From Stenotrophomonas maltophilia (lineage in GTDB: Bacteria; Pseudomonadota; Gammaproteobacteria; Xanthomonadales; Xanthomonadaceae), in NCBI RefSeq assembly GCF_002799155.1, contig NZ_NERD01000002.1, positions 2,170,001 through 2,234,000 on the forward strand: a DNA stretch of 64,000 nucleotides, read 5' to 3'. The notes below the pieces were generated by a model. It was not told where the DNA came from, made no database searches, and saw only the letters and a program-made list of their open reading frames with translations. This document shows positions 1 to 8,312 of this stretch, piece by piece; positions within the stretch are counted from its first letter, which is position 1; each line of letters starts with the position of its first letter. Position numbers and translations under genes: made by a program.

Positions 1-233
1 AGCGGCTTGCTGCCCAGATCGCAACGCTCGACCAGGCCGTTGCGCTCCAGCTGCCGCAGGGTCTGGGTCAACACTTTCTGCGAGATCCCTTCGATCTTCC
101 GCAGCAGTGCGCCGTTGCGTTGCGGGCCCTGCGCCAACGCTGGCAACAGCAGCATCACCCACTTGCCGGAGATCAGCGCAAGCGCATCGCGTGCCGAGCA
201 ATCGGCGGCATAGACATCGCCCGGATAGGCCAT
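1..233 (-). CDS. HxlR-family transcriptional regulator (partial, cut by window edge)
   Basis: Reads leftward and leaves the window at its left edge, so only the first 77 residues are present. They form a winged helix-turn-helix of HxlR type: an N-terminal cysteine in DCSARDAL, then SGKWVMLLL, then the recognition region GALLRKIEGISQKVLTQ at about residues 42-58. HxlR proteins are small dimeric regulators that often sense electrophiles or quinones through a cysteine. The gene diverges from the flavodoxin-fold oxidoreductase whose start lies 78 bases away, so it probably controls that gene; this is inference from layout. Confidence 0.85.
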   Translation of the reverse strand, partial: MAYPGDVYAADCSARDALALISGKWVMLLLPALAQGPQRNGALLRKIEGISQKVLTQTLRQLERNGLVERCDLGSKP

Positions 234-311
234 GGTTACCTCAAGGTGCGTAATTGCCGGGGCACCCCGGCATCGCGAGGATGGTCGCACACTCCGCCAA
301 CGCCTCGCCCC

Positions 312-1079
312 ATGCGCGCCCTGATCCTGCTTGCCCATCCGGAACCCCGCTCGTTCAACGCCCATCTGGCCACGCAGGCCGCCGAGCAGCTGCGGCACGA
401 CCATCTGCAGGTGGACATGGTCGACCTGTATGCAGAGGGCTTCGATCCGCTGGAAGCGGCCTGGCACCATCCACGGCGCCTGCAGCCCGAGCGCTTCGAT
501 GCCCAGCGCGAACAACGCTACAGCGCCGAACACGACCAGTTGCCCGCCGAGGTGCAGCGCCATCTGCAGCTGCTGCAGGCCACCGACCTGCTGATCCTGC
601 AGTTCCCGCTGTGGTGGTTCGCGGCACCGGCCATCCTCAAGGGTTGGCTGGACCGCGTGCTGGTCTACGGGCCGATGTACAACAGCCGCCAGCGCCACGA
701 GCACGGCGTGATGCGGGGCAAGCGCGCGTTGCTGAGCGTCACCACCGGATCATCGGCGCAGGCCTGCGCAGCCGACGGCCGCGAGGGAGATACCCGGTTG
801 TTGCTGTGGCCGTTGATGTACAGCCTGCGCTACGTAGGCTTCGAGGTGATGGAACCGCATGTGGTGCACGGCGTGCGTTCAGGGCTTGCACCGGAGCGCG
901 CGCAGGCGCACGACGAGGCGCTCGCCATGGCTGCACGCAACTACCGGGAACGGCTCGCTCAGTGGACGCAGTGGCCGATCGTGCTTTTCAACGACAGCGA
1001 GGACTTCGAGGATGGCGTGGTGCTGCGCGCGGAGGCCACAGCCTACAGCCCGTTCATCCGCCATCGCCACACCGGATGA
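312..1079 (+). CDS. NAD(P)H dehydrogenase (quinone), flavodoxin-like fold
   Basis: A 255-residue protein starting MRALILLAHPEPRSFN, the FMN-phosphate loop of the NQO/MdaB/KefF-type flavodoxin-like quinone reductases. The family signature FPLWWFAAPAILKGWLDRVL follows at about residue 98. Such enzymes reduce quinones by two electrons with NAD(P)H in the cytoplasm and limit redox cycling. The ATG at 312 was chosen because the conserved fold begins there; an in-frame ATG upstream would add 64 residues of non-conserved sequence. It is transcribed away from an HxlR gene that probably regulates it. The exact substrate cannot be read from the sequence. Confidence 0.85.
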   Translation: MRALILLAHPEPRSFNAHLATQAAEQLRHDHLQVDMVDLYAEGFDPLEAAWHHPRRLQPERFDAQREQRYSAEHDQLPAEVQRHLQLLQATDLLILQFPLWWFAAPAILKGWLDRVLVYGPMYNSRQRHEHGVMRGKRALLSVTTGSSAQACAADGREGDTRLLLWPLMYSLRYVGFEVMEPHVVHGVRSGLAPERAQAHDEALAMAARNYRERLAQWTQWPIVLFNDSEDFEDGVVLRAEATAYSPFIRHRHTG

Positions 1080-1147
1080 ATCCGCTTCTGCAGGCGCGGT
1101 CGGGACACTTCATACTGCGCGTTCCTGTCAAGCACCTTGGTGACCCC

Positions 1148-1585
1148 ATGACCACCCTGCGCCCCTCGCGCGCCAGCGACGGCACCGCCCTCGTCGACCT
1201 CTGGCGTCGCGCCGTCGACGCCACCCACGACTTCCTCAGTACCGATGACCGCCAGGCCATCGAAGCCGAAGTGGCTGGCTTCCTGCCGCAGGCGCCGATG
1301 ACCGTTGCCGTCGATGCGCAGGATCGGCCCGTAGGCTTCATGCTGATCGACGGCACGCACATGGAAGCGCTGTTCATCGATCCGGACGTGCGCGGTACCG
1401 GTATCGGCCGGCAGCTGTTGCAGCACGCACTGGCCCTGCATCCGCAGCTGAGTACCGACGTCAACGAACAGAACGCACAGGCCGTTGGCTTCTACGTCCG
1501 CATGGGCTTCGTCGAAACCGGCCGCTCACCGCTTGATTCGCAGGGCCGTCCGTATCCCCTGATCCATCTACGGTACAACGGCTGA
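1148..1585 (+). CDS. GNAT N-acetyltransferase, YjaB-like
   Basis: A 145-residue GNAT protein. The acetyl-CoA pyrophosphate loop is visible as VRGTGIGRQLLQHAL (about residues 82-96), preceded by the strand MEALFIDPD and followed by VNEQNAQAVGFYVRMGF, the usual fourth-motif helix and strand. Length and the start TLRPSRASDGTALVDLWRRAV match the E. coli YjaB group of single-domain acetyltransferases. The acceptor substrate is unknown. It begins 68 bases after the oxidoreductase on the same strand and may be cotranscribed with it. Confidence 0.8.
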   Translation: MTTLRPSRASDGTALVDLWRRAVDATHDFLSTDDRQAIEAEVAGFLPQAPMTVAVDAQDRPVGFMLIDGTHMEALFIDPDVRGTGIGRQLLQHALALHPQLSTDVNEQNAQAVGFYVRMGFVETGRSPLDSQGRPYPLIHLRYNG

Positions 1586-1642
1586 CATCCCTCGACAGCA
1601 ACTGCGTGCTAGCGTGGTTGCTTTCGAAGAGGAGTGCCCTAC

Positions 1643-1849
1643 ATGGAAGGTGGCAGAGCCCTGCTGACCCTGTTTGCGCTGGGAATCAGCCTGATATGGA
1701 TCCTGGTGCCGTTCGCGATCTTCGCGGTGCGCAATCTGCTGCGAGAGCTGTTGGCCGAGCAGCGCCGCACCAATGAACTGCTTGAACACATCGGCGGCTA
1801 CCGCATTCCCAAGCCGCAACCCGAGCCCACCGTCTGGCGTGCGCCCTGA
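1643..1849 (+). CDS. Small single-span membrane protein, unknown
   Basis: A 68-residue protein with one strongly hydrophobic segment (residues ~5-30, LLTLFALGISLIWILVPFAI) followed by a charged helix RNLLRELLAEQRRTNELLEH that may be a short coiled coil, and a proline-rich end. The ATG at 1643 is preceded by a purine-rich GAAGAGGAG site 8 bases upstream; a GTG nine bases earlier lies inside that site and was rejected. I do not recognise a family. An inner-membrane location with a cytoplasmic C-terminus is inferred from the arginines after the span. Confidence 0.6.
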   Translation: MEGGRALLTLFALGISLIWILVPFAIFAVRNLLRELLAEQRRTNELLEHIGGYRIPKPQPEPTVWRAP

Positions 1850-1861
1850 CCTCCCGCACTC

Positions 1862-2398
1862 TCAGGCGGTGGCTTCAAAGGCCGTGGAATAGCTCACCTC
1901 GCCCTGCGCCATCGGCGGCCGCAGGCACAGCGCCTGGAAGTACTCCGGCGGAACACCCGGTAGTACCAGGCCCGGCTCGGCGCGGAATCCGAACCGCCCG
2001 TAATACGCCGGCTCCCCCAGCAATACGCAGCCGCGCGCGTCCTGCCCACGCAATGCGTCGAGCGCCGCGTGCATCAGCGCCGCGCCAATGCCCTGTCCCT
2101 GCCATCCGGGCAGCACCGAGATTGGCCCCAGGCCAAACCAGCCGGTGCTGCCATCGCTGATCGTTACCGGCGACAGCGCAATGTGGCCCACCACCTGCCC
2201 TTGGCGCTCGGCGACCATCGAAATGCTCAGCTCTCCGCGTGCACGCAGCGCGTCGACGATGAACTGCTCGGTATGGCTGCTGTGCGGGGCTTCACGGAAG
2301 GCCGCCTCGGTGAGTGCATGGATGCCGGCGTGGTCTTCGCGGGTTTCGGGGCGGATCGTGCAGTTCAAGGACAACACCTTTGATGAAGTGATGGACAT
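1862..2398 (-). CDS. GNAT N-acetyltransferase, YhbS-like
   Basis: A 178-residue acetyltransferase on the minus strand. It opens with CTIRPETREDHAGIHALTEAAF, has the acetyl-CoA loop LPGWQGQGIGAALMHAALDAL (about residues 95-115) and then GCVLLGEPAYYGRFGFRAEP, which is characteristic of the YhbS-type predicted acetyltransferases. The substrate is unknown. It stands convergent to the small membrane protein, their ends only 12 bases apart, with no visible operon partner. Confidence 0.8.
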   Translation of the reverse strand: MSITSSKVLSLNCTIRPETREDHAGIHALTEAAFREAPHSSHTEQFIVDALRARGELSISMVAERQGQVVGHIALSPVTISDGSTGWFGLGPISVLPGWQGQGIGAALMHAALDALRGQDARGCVLLGEPAYYGRFGFRAEPGLVLPGVPPEYFQALCLRPPMAQGEVSYSTAFEATA

Positions 2399-2614
2399 GT
2401 GAATGATCGATTTCCGTCACGGATTCAGTTACGAACCTGCGTCCGGCAGCAGAGCCAACGCGGCGATCGGACGCCCTGTGCGGTAAGCGATCTGCCGGCG
2501 CGGAGCGCCCTGGATGCGTCAAAAATCCGTCTCGAGGGGTGGCACAGCCCTCCCGGCACGTTCCATAATCGAGAAACCTGCCACCCAGGAAGGATATATG
2601 GACACGGACGCACG

Positions 2615-3286
2615 ATGCAGGATCGGGCCATGGGTGTAGAACACCGCGCACACAGGGGACGGCCGTTGCTGGCAGTGCTCGCCCTCCTCCCGCTGGCGGC
2701 GTGCTCGCCGTACGCCGATGCCGAGCGTGATGTCGCCGCGGGTGGACGCGGTCTGGCCAAGCTCAACCCGGCACCGAAGCAGGCCTATGAGCTGGTGCTG
2801 ACACTGAAGGACGCGCCGGGCCCGTTCGCGATTGTTGAGGGCGTGGCCCAGTACGACGCCAGCAACTACGCAGACTGTGGACGGATCGTGCCTGCAACAG
2901 GCACTGCGGGCCGCATCACCAGCCAAGAGCCCGTCATCCTGCGCAAGATCGGCGAGAACGAATACCGCGGCACATTCTACCTCGACCGTATGCAGGACGA
3001 GGACTACTACGGGCGTGGCGTCTGCCATTGGTCGCTGACGGGTGTTGGTGCGATGTTGCGCGCCACGAACGGAGAGGCGGATACGCGATTCCTGACGTAT
3101 TTCAGAAAGGAACGCATGAACGCCGAATCGCCGTTGACTCTCTACTATCCGAAGGCTGCCTATCCTCGCGCCGAACTTGCTGCCAACTATCCTGCAAGTG
3201 GCAAGGAAGATCCTTCAGCCTACAAAGAAGAGCTGCGAGACGCGCTGTTCTCTACCACCACCACTGTGCAGAAGCTCATGCCATGA
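2615..3286 (+). CDS. Lipoprotein, candidate X-T4SS immunity protein (paralogue A)
   Basis: A 223-residue predicted lipoprotein: hydrophobic signal LLAVLALLPLAAC with a lipobox LAAC at Cys30. The mature part shares long stretches with the next gene: GGRGLAKLNP, KAYELVL-x-LKDAPG, ITSQEPV-x-LRK and DEDYYGRGVC. The two are therefore tandem paralogues. They precede a lipase effector carrying an XVIPCD, and immunity proteins of X-T4SS effectors are typically periplasmic lipoproteins encoded just upstream, so this is a likely immunity protein (inference). The start is uncertain: the best Shine-Dalgarno (AGGAAGG) serves an out-of-frame ATG at 2598, and ATG 2615 or 2630 would give the same signal peptide. 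Confidence 0.65.
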   Translation: MQDRAMGVEHRAHRGRPLLAVLALLPLAACSPYADAERDVAAGGRGLAKLNPAPKQAYELVLTLKDAPGPFAIVEGVAQYDASNYADCGRIVPATGTAGRITSQEPVILRKIGENEYRGTFYLDRMQDEDYYGRGVCHWSLTGVGAMLRATNGEADTRFLTYFRKERMNAESPLTLYYPKAAYPRAELAANYPASGKEDPSAYKEELRDALFSTTTTVQKLMP

Positions 3287-3326
3287 GCTGCCAGTTCCAC
3301 CCCCCCTACCCCCAAGGAGGCCGACA

Positions 3327-3980
3327 TTGCGCCACAAGATGATTCCGTGCCTTGCTCTGCTTCTGTTGACCGCCTGCCACCCGGAGACCGCCATGAACCA
3401 GGAACGTGCCGCTGCCGAAGCCGATGTCGCCCAGGGAGGGCGCGGGCTCGCAAAGCTCAACCCCAGCCCGCGCAAGGCCTATGAACTGGTGCTGCGCCTG
3501 AAGGACGCACCCGGCGACTTCGCTCTGGTCAAGGGCGTGGCTCAGTACGACGTCACTAACGAAGACCAGTGCGGCCACATCGAGCCAGCCACCGGCACGG
3601 CTGCTCGCATTACCAGCCAGGAGCCAGTGGAGCTGCGCAAGGTCGCTGATGGTGAGTACCGGGGCATGCTGTATGTGGACCGCATGCTGGATGAAGACTA
3701 CTACGGTCGTGGCGTGTGCAAGTGGGAGTTCACCGGTGCCGGGGCAATGCTGAAGGCAACGGGCGCTGAAGAAGAGACCCGCTTCCTCACCTTCGTTGAC
3801 GCCAAGCCGCTGACCGAAGGTGGCGCGCATACGCTCTACTATCCGGATCTGGTCTATCCGAAGGCAGATCGCGTTCCGAATTTCCCCGCCAGCGGCGAGC
3901 CCGATCGCAGCAATTACGCCCCTGATCTTCAGGACAAGCTGTTTACGATCACCCTCTCCGCAAGTGAGGTGGCGCCGTGA
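3327..3980 (+). CDS. Lipoprotein, candidate immunity protein of the adjacent lipase effector (paralogue B)
   Basis: A 217-residue lipoprotein, paralogue of the preceding gene. The TTG at 3327 sits 6 bases after a strong AAGGAGG and gives the signal MRHKMIPCLALLLLTAC with lipobox LTAC (Cys17); the ATG at 3339 is the alternative. Mature landmarks are GGRGLAKLNP, ITSQEPVELRK and DEDYYGRGVC with paired cysteines. Its TGA overlaps the GTG start of the lipase effector by four bases (GTGA), which implies translational coupling and supports a toxin/immunity pair. The predicted job is to block the lipase in the periplasm; which of the two paralogues binds is unknown. Confidence 0.75.
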   Translation: MRHKMIPCLALLLLTACHPETAMNQERAAAEADVAQGGRGLAKLNPSPRKAYELVLRLKDAPGDFALVKGVAQYDVTNEDQCGHIEPATGTAARITSQEPVELRKVADGEYRGMLYVDRMLDEDYYGRGVCKWEFTGAGAMLKATGAEEETRFLTFVDAKPLTEGGAHTLYYPDLVYPKADRVPNFPASGEPDRSNYAPDLQDKLFTITLSASEVAP

Positions 3981-5305
3981 CCATCACCTCCCAGGACTAC
4001 GCAGCGTTATCTGATGACGCCTACAAGGATAGGGCCGTCGGCCGACGTGAACCCGGCCAGGAAGAGAAGGTCACGTTAAACGGCCATGAATACAAGATGC
4101 TTGAGCATGTCAACAATCGTCTCAACGGCTATCAAGGTACCGTCTATCAGCGCGTAGACAGCAAAGAGATCGTCATTGCGCATCGTGGCACCGAGCAGAT
4201 AGCTCGCGATGCGATTCTGACCGATGGCGGCATGGTGGTTGCGCGCACCAACGTGCAGGCGCCCGACGCGATTGCCTTGACACAGAGGACGCTTGAAGGC
4301 GTCGCGCTTCAATCGCGCTTGAACGGTGTACCCGCCCCCCAGGTCACCGTCACCGGCCACTCCCTCGGCGGCGCCCTGGCCCAGATCACCTCGCACCACT
4401 TCAACGTCAAGGGCGAGACCTTCAACGCCTATGGCGCGGTCAGCCTCAGCTACCGCATCCCAGAAGGCGGCAACACCATGATCAACCACGTCATGGCCTC
4501 CGATCCGGTCAGCTCGGCCTCGCCGCACTTCGGCCAGGTGCGCATCTATGCCAAGCCGGATGAGATCAAGACACTCGCCGCAAACGGCTTCAGCAATCAC
4601 CCGATGCGCGCCCTGATCCCGGACAGCCCGCTCGTCGCGGCGGGAAGCTCGTTCGGCGCGCACAAGCTGGGCAACTTCCTCGGTGACGGCTCGGTGCTGC
4701 AACACCCGGAAACGCAGAAGCTGGCAAAAGACAACGCCAAGATGATCGAGGAGTACCGCGACGACGTCGAATCACTGCGTCGTGGTGTCACCCGGGCGGC
4801 ACGCGGCATTCCGGGCGGCGCCGTCGATCTGTACGACCATATCCGTGGCCCGCTGCAGCCCGGTGAGCCGGCACGCCGCGAAGCGGAGAAGAACGGCCAT
4901 CACACCAGCATGCTGCGCATGGACGATGCCAACCATCTTGGCAATCCCTTGTTCAACGATGCGATCCGCGGCGTGCACGCGCAGGACGTGCGCGTCGGAC
5001 GCGTGCCGGACGTGATGAGCACACAGCTGGCAGGCAGCCTGGCTGCCGAAATGCATGCAGCAGGCGGCAAGCGCATCGACGACGTGGTGATGAATGCCGA
5101 TGCCTCGCGCAGTTTTGCGGTACAGGGCCAGGGCGGTGACCCCGCCCACCTTCGCGTGTCAGTGGATACCGCCGTGGCGATGAATACACCGCTGGAACAG
5201 AGCAGCCAGCGCATCGACCAGCAGGCCGCAGGCCAGCGTCTTGCGCTGGAACGCGACCAACAGCTGGAGCAGCAGCAGAATCAGACCCGCAGCCTGCAGG
5301 CCTGA
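3977..5305 (+). CDS. X-T4SS effector: class 3 lipase domain plus C-terminal XVIPCD
   Basis: A 442-residue putative antibacterial effector. Residues ~60-240 hold an alpha/beta-hydrolase of lipase class 3 type: IVIAHRGTE and the nucleophile elbow VTGHSLGGALAQ with Ser129. No signal peptide is present, as expected for T4SS cargo. Residues ~300-442 resemble the Xanthomonadales VirD4-interacting domain: MDDANHLGNPLFNDAIRGV, then SFAVQGQGGDPAHLRVSVD, and a glutamine-rich end. XVIPCDs bind VirD4 and mark proteins for X-T4SS export. The GTG start overlaps the upstream immunity gene. The predicted action is hydrolysis of membrane phospholipids in a rival cell; phospholipase specificity is not readable here. 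Confidence 0.85.
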   Translation: MTITSQDYAALSDDAYKDRAVGRREPGQEEKVTLNGHEYKMLEHVNNRLNGYQGTVYQRVDSKEIVIAHRGTEQIARDAILTDGGMVVARTNVQAPDAIALTQRTLEGVALQSRLNGVPAPQVTVTGHSLGGALAQITSHHFNVKGETFNAYGAVSLSYRIPEGGNTMINHVMASDPVSSASPHFGQVRIYAKPDEIKTLAANGFSNHPMRALIPDSPLVAAGSSFGAHKLGNFLGDGSVLQHPETQKLAKDNAKMIEEYRDDVESLRRGVTRAARGIPGGAVDLYDHIRGPLQPGEPARREAEKNGHHTSMLRMDDANHLGNPLFNDAIRGVHAQDVRVGRVPDVMSTQLAGSLAAEMHAAGGKRIDDVVMNADASRSFAVQGQGGDPAHLRVSVDTAVAMNTPLEQSSQRIDQQAAGQRLALERDQQLEQQQNQTRSLQA

Positions 5306-5315
5306 CGGACAGCAC

Positions 5316-5338
5316 GGGAGCCGGTCATTCCGGCTCCC
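5316..5338. terminator. Bidirectional hairpin between convergent genes
   Basis: GGGAGCCGG, loop TCATT, CCGGCTCCC: a perfect 9-bp stem placed between the ends of the lipase effector (5305) and the convergent Ala/Pro-rich gene (5360). No long T-run follows on either strand, so termination strength is uncertain. Confidence 0.6.
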
Positions 5339-5359
5339 GCTCCAGCTCAACACCGCGCC

Positions 5360-6613
5360 TCAGGGGCTGGAGGCTGCGACCGCTCCAGACCCATTGGCGG
5401 TCACGAACAGATCCGGCCCGGAATCCGGGAATCCACCACAGGCGCGATCGCCCGGTGCCACCGGATCACAGGGCCACTGCGCACGCGCCACCTTCTCGCG
5501 CAGCTCGAAGCGATCACCGGTCCAGACCACGAACGCGATGTGCTCGCGGCTCCAGTCACTGTAGGCGCGCGGACCGCTCTTCTGCGCCGTCTCCGGGTAC
5601 TGCACGAACCAGCGCATGGCGGGGCCGTACTGCAACTTGCTGTGGTCCAGGCTGATCCGGCCCTCGCGCGACAACTGGCGCGCACGATCGGCCTCGGTCA
5701 CGTGGGGCATGGCCGGCATGGCATCGGTGGTCACATCCCTCGGCGCGGCGTCCCCGCGCACCTGGTACACGCGCTGGGCCACATAGGCCTCGCGGCAGTC
5801 ACCCGCTGGCACACGTACCGGCTCCGCGCCGTACTCATCGCGGTTGGCGACCCGGTCGCTGCAGGTGAACGGCGCTGAGACCAGGTAGAACCTGATGTCG
5901 GCGTCGCGCCCTTCCAGCGAGCGCACCCAGATGTCGCCCATCCGCACGATGAAGTCCGGGCGTTGGCCGTAGCCCGGCACGGCCTTGAACCAGGCCTTCT
6001 GCTGTACCTCTCGCTCGCGCCAGCTGCGCGGCAGGTGGATGTCCTGCTCGGGCAGCGCGACCAGCATCGCAGCCAGATGCGCCGGCATCGTGCCCTGGCA
6101 GGCGCCGATCAGCAGGTCGCCCTGGGTCGCCAGCCGCCCGGCCAGATCCACCGGGCAGCGGGCACCAAGTGCCCGCTCGGTCGCCTGCTCGGGCGGCAAC
6201 GGCACGATGGCCAAGGCGGGAGGTGCGGGCGCTACCGCAGGGGCGGCTGGCTCGACGGCGGCAGGCGGTGCAGCTACAGGGGCCGTCGCTGCGGCCGTCA
6301 CGGGCGGGGGCGTCGGATTTGCAGCGGGCTCCGGCTGCGCGTCCACCACGGCTGTTGCAGGGGATGGCGCGGCAGCGGGTACATCGGAAGCCGGCGCCGC
6401 GACAACGGCGTCGGTCGCCGCAGGCGCTGCAACGGGTGCCGCCTCTGCAGTCGCGTCAACGGTCGCCTCGGCAGCGGGGGGCGTCTCCACGACAGGTGCC
6501 GCTGCCTCCTGAGCCTGTGCCGACGCTGCGGCAAGTCCAAGTGACAGCAGCCAGCGCACGGATGCATTGCAGCGGGTAGCGGCGTGCCGGGCATTCGAGG
6601 GAACGATTCGCAT
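5360..6613 (-). CDS. Exported Ala/Pro-rich protein, possible immunity factor of the GH19 effector
   Basis: A 417-residue protein with a signal peptide (hydrophobic RWLLSLGLAAASAQAQ, cleavage near residue 35), then about 110 residues made almost only of Ala, Pro and Val, then a globular C-terminal half containing several cysteines (ARCPVDLAG, IGACQGT, FTCSDRV, GDCREAY, WPCDPV, RACGG). I do not recognise the C-terminal domain. The start has a good AAGGA site. It lies 97 bases downstream of the GH19 effector on the same strand, so it may be cotranscribed and act in the periplasm as immunity; the long flexible linker would let the globular domain reach away from the membrane. Function unproven. 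Confidence 0.6.
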   Translation of the reverse strand: MRIVPSNARHAATRCNASVRWLLSLGLAAASAQAQEAAAPVVETPPAAEATVDATAEAAPVAAPAATDAVVAAPASDVPAAAPSPATAVVDAQPEPAANPTPPPVTAAATAPVAAPPAAVEPAAPAVAPAPPALAIVPLPPEQATERALGARCPVDLAGRLATQGDLLIGACQGTMPAHLAAMLVALPEQDIHLPRSWREREVQQKAWFKAVPGYGQRPDFIVRMGDIWVRSLEGRDADIRFYLVSAPFTCSDRVANRDEYGAEPVRVPAGDCREAYVAQRVYQVRGDAAPRDVTTDAMPAMPHVTEADRARQLSREGRISLDHSKLQYGPAMRWFVQYPETAQKSGPRAYSDWSREHIAFVVWTGDRFELREKVARAQWPCDPVAPGDRACGGFPDSGPDLFVTANGSGAVAASSP

Positions 6614-6710
6614 GAGGTGTCCTTACGAGTGGGTTTCCATGTCGGCGCCACAGGGCGCCACGCGTCGTGCGTAAAGTGCCTGCGGGCACCCTGCCCGCCG
6701 GCATCAAGTG

Positions 6711-7718
6711 CTACAAGGATCGAGAACGCTGCTCCTGCTCGCGGGCGAGCGCAGCCGCCGGGTCCTGCTGCGCAACGCTGGCGGCCAACTGCTGGCTGCT
6801 CTGCGCCAGCGGCTGCTGCGCCGCCTGTTCGCGATCGACCGATGCGCGCAGCATGGCCGGATCGCCCAGCGCACCCTGTACAGCAAACAGCGTGCGACCG
6901 TCATTGCCGGCCAGCAGATGATCGATACGCGACATCCCGGCCTTCTGCGCGCTCAGCGCCAACGCGCCGGCGGCATTGTCCAGTTCCTGCCCAGTGCGCA
7001 GCCCGCTCTGAGGCCCCATCTGCTGCAGGTGCTGGCGCGCGCCCGAGAACAGTGTGTATCCCGGCTCGCCCGGTTGCGACATGTCGCGTTCGGTTGCCTG
7101 CTGGGCTGGCGCCCCCACTTCGCCACGTTCCAGGCGCGCCATCACATCGGGGGTCAGCTTCTGCTGCCACACGTCAAAACGCTGCTGGCGGGCTTCGATG
7201 CCGTTGAGCGCGCCATTCAGGGCACGCGTGGCTTCCCGCACATCCTCGCGCGCCGCTTCCGGCACCCGCGTCTGCCATTGCCACACGGCAATACGGCCTG
7301 CGTGCTCGGGCTGCGCGGCCAGTTCCGGCTGATTCACCAGGTCCAGATCCAGCGCCTTGCCGGCACGCTCGTAATTCTCCTTGCCGACCAGCGGCAGGTA
7401 GCCACGGCCGTGATACTTCAGCGCATCACCGGGCGCATCGTTGCCCATGCGGCCGCCATACATCAGTTCGGCCAGGTTCTCCGGCCGCCCACGCAGCGCT
7501 TCCTGTCGGGCGCTCTCAAGCGCGCCATTGCCATTGCGCCACGCCGCTTCCACCGGGATCTGCGAGATACCCCGGGTGAAGTTGAAACTCTCATTGAGCC
7601 GGCTCAGGCCACGGGACTCGTGCCCGGCCTGCGCCATGAAGTTGGCCAGTTCCCGGGACGAGGTCATGCCGGCCTCCGTGGCCTGCCGCAACAGCTGCGA
7701 CTCTCTATCCTGCGACAC
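6711..7718 (-). CDS. X-T4SS effector: GH19 lysozyme/chitinase-like domain plus XVIPCD
   Basis: A 335-residue protein. The N-terminal half is a glycoside hydrolase family 19 fold: FMAQAGHESRGLSRLNESFNF supplies the two family glutamates (Glu34 and Glu43), and KYHGRGYLPLVGKENYERAG (residues 101-120) is the second conserved block. GH19 effectors of this kind cut peptidoglycan. Residues ~215-335 form the XVIPCD: LFSGARQHLQQM, the SRIDHLLAG motif, then LFAVQGALGDPAMLRASVD and a Gln-rich tail. There is no signal peptide. It is followed by the Ala/Pro-rich exported protein and preceded by a small gene 57 bases upstream, either of which may give immunity. Confidence 0.87.
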   Translation of the reverse strand: MSQDRESQLLRQATEAGMTSSRELANFMAQAGHESRGLSRLNESFNFTRGISQIPVEAAWRNGNGALESARQEALRGRPENLAELMYGGRMGNDAPGDALKYHGRGYLPLVGKENYERAGKALDLDLVNQPELAAQPEHAGRIAVWQWQTRVPEAAREDVREATRALNGALNGIEARQQRFDVWQQKLTPDVMARLERGEVGAPAQQATERDMSQPGEPGYTLFSGARQHLQQMGPQSGLRTGQELDNAAGALALSAQKAGMSRIDHLLAGNDGRTLFAVQGALGDPAMLRASVDREQAAQQPLAQSSQQLAASVAQQDPAAALAREQEQRSRSL

Positions 7719-7775
7719 GGTGAAACTCCTGCTCGATCATCGTTGGGTACTCCCGCCTCCTTACAGGCATGGCAC

Positions 7776-8312
7776 TCAGGGCAAGCTCACGTCGGCGACG
7801 ACGGACGGATCGAAATCCTCGAACCGCACCCGGCCAAGCTCGGCCGCCGAAAAGTCACGCGTGTGGGTGGCTTCGGTCTCGGTGTCGACCACCCTGCGCT
7901 GCACGCCATGCACCCAGCAGGCCTGCTCGGCGGGTGCATAGCGGAAGGTGTAGACACTGCTCCAGCGCTCACGGCTGCCACCATTGGTGATCACGCTGAA
8001 CGCGCCGTCCTCGATGGTCACGTACGCGAAGGGATCGCCGGCGATGCCACCGCGCGTTGAGCACGGCACCAGCTTGTCGTTGCGTGCCGCCAGCTGCCAG
8101 CGGCCCGTGGCATCGCCCAGCAGCAACAGCAGGACCCGGTTCGGTCCGTGCTGGCCGGGCAACAAGCCCTCCGGAGGAGGTTGGTCGATCACCAGGAGCT
8201 GGTCCTGGAAACCATTGCCGGTCAGATCGCCGCGCACGGCTTCCAGCAGGTTCGCGCCGGACGGAACGAACGCCAGGGCATTGTCCATGTGCGTGCCACT
8301 CCCCTTCTCCAT
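7776..8312 (-). CDS. Hypothetical protein with FG-GAP-like calcium loop, candidate immunity partner
   Basis: A 178-residue protein immediately upstream of the GH19 effector, same strand, 57-base gap. The segment LEAVRGDLTGNGFQDQLLVID resembles an FG-GAP/VCBS repeat loop (D-x-T-x-N-x-x-x-D). The rest, with IEDGAFSVITNGGSRERW and YTFRY, looks like a beta-rich domain. No signal peptide or lipobox is visible with the start at 8312 (AAGGAG nine bases upstream) or at 8288; this is odd for a periplasmic immunity protein against a peptidoglycan hydrolase. It could act in the cytoplasm, use an unseen export route, or not be the immunity protein. Family not recognised with certainty. Confidence 0.6.
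   Translation of the reverse strand: MEKGSGTHMDNALAFVPSGANLLEAVRGDLTGNGFQDQLLVIDQPPPEGLLPGQHGPNRVLLLLLGDATGRWQLAARNDKLVPCSTRGGIAGDPFAYVTIEDGAFSVITNGGSRERWSSVYTFRYAPAEQACWVHGVQRRVVDTETEATHTRDFSAAELGRVRFEDFDPSVVADVSLP

Noticed and set aside
2598-2639. A 13-codon leader peptide (ATG 2598) with the best ribosome site before the first lipoprotein
   Set aside because: Too short to support as a gene; noted only because it may lower translation of the lipoprotein or mean that the true start was misread.
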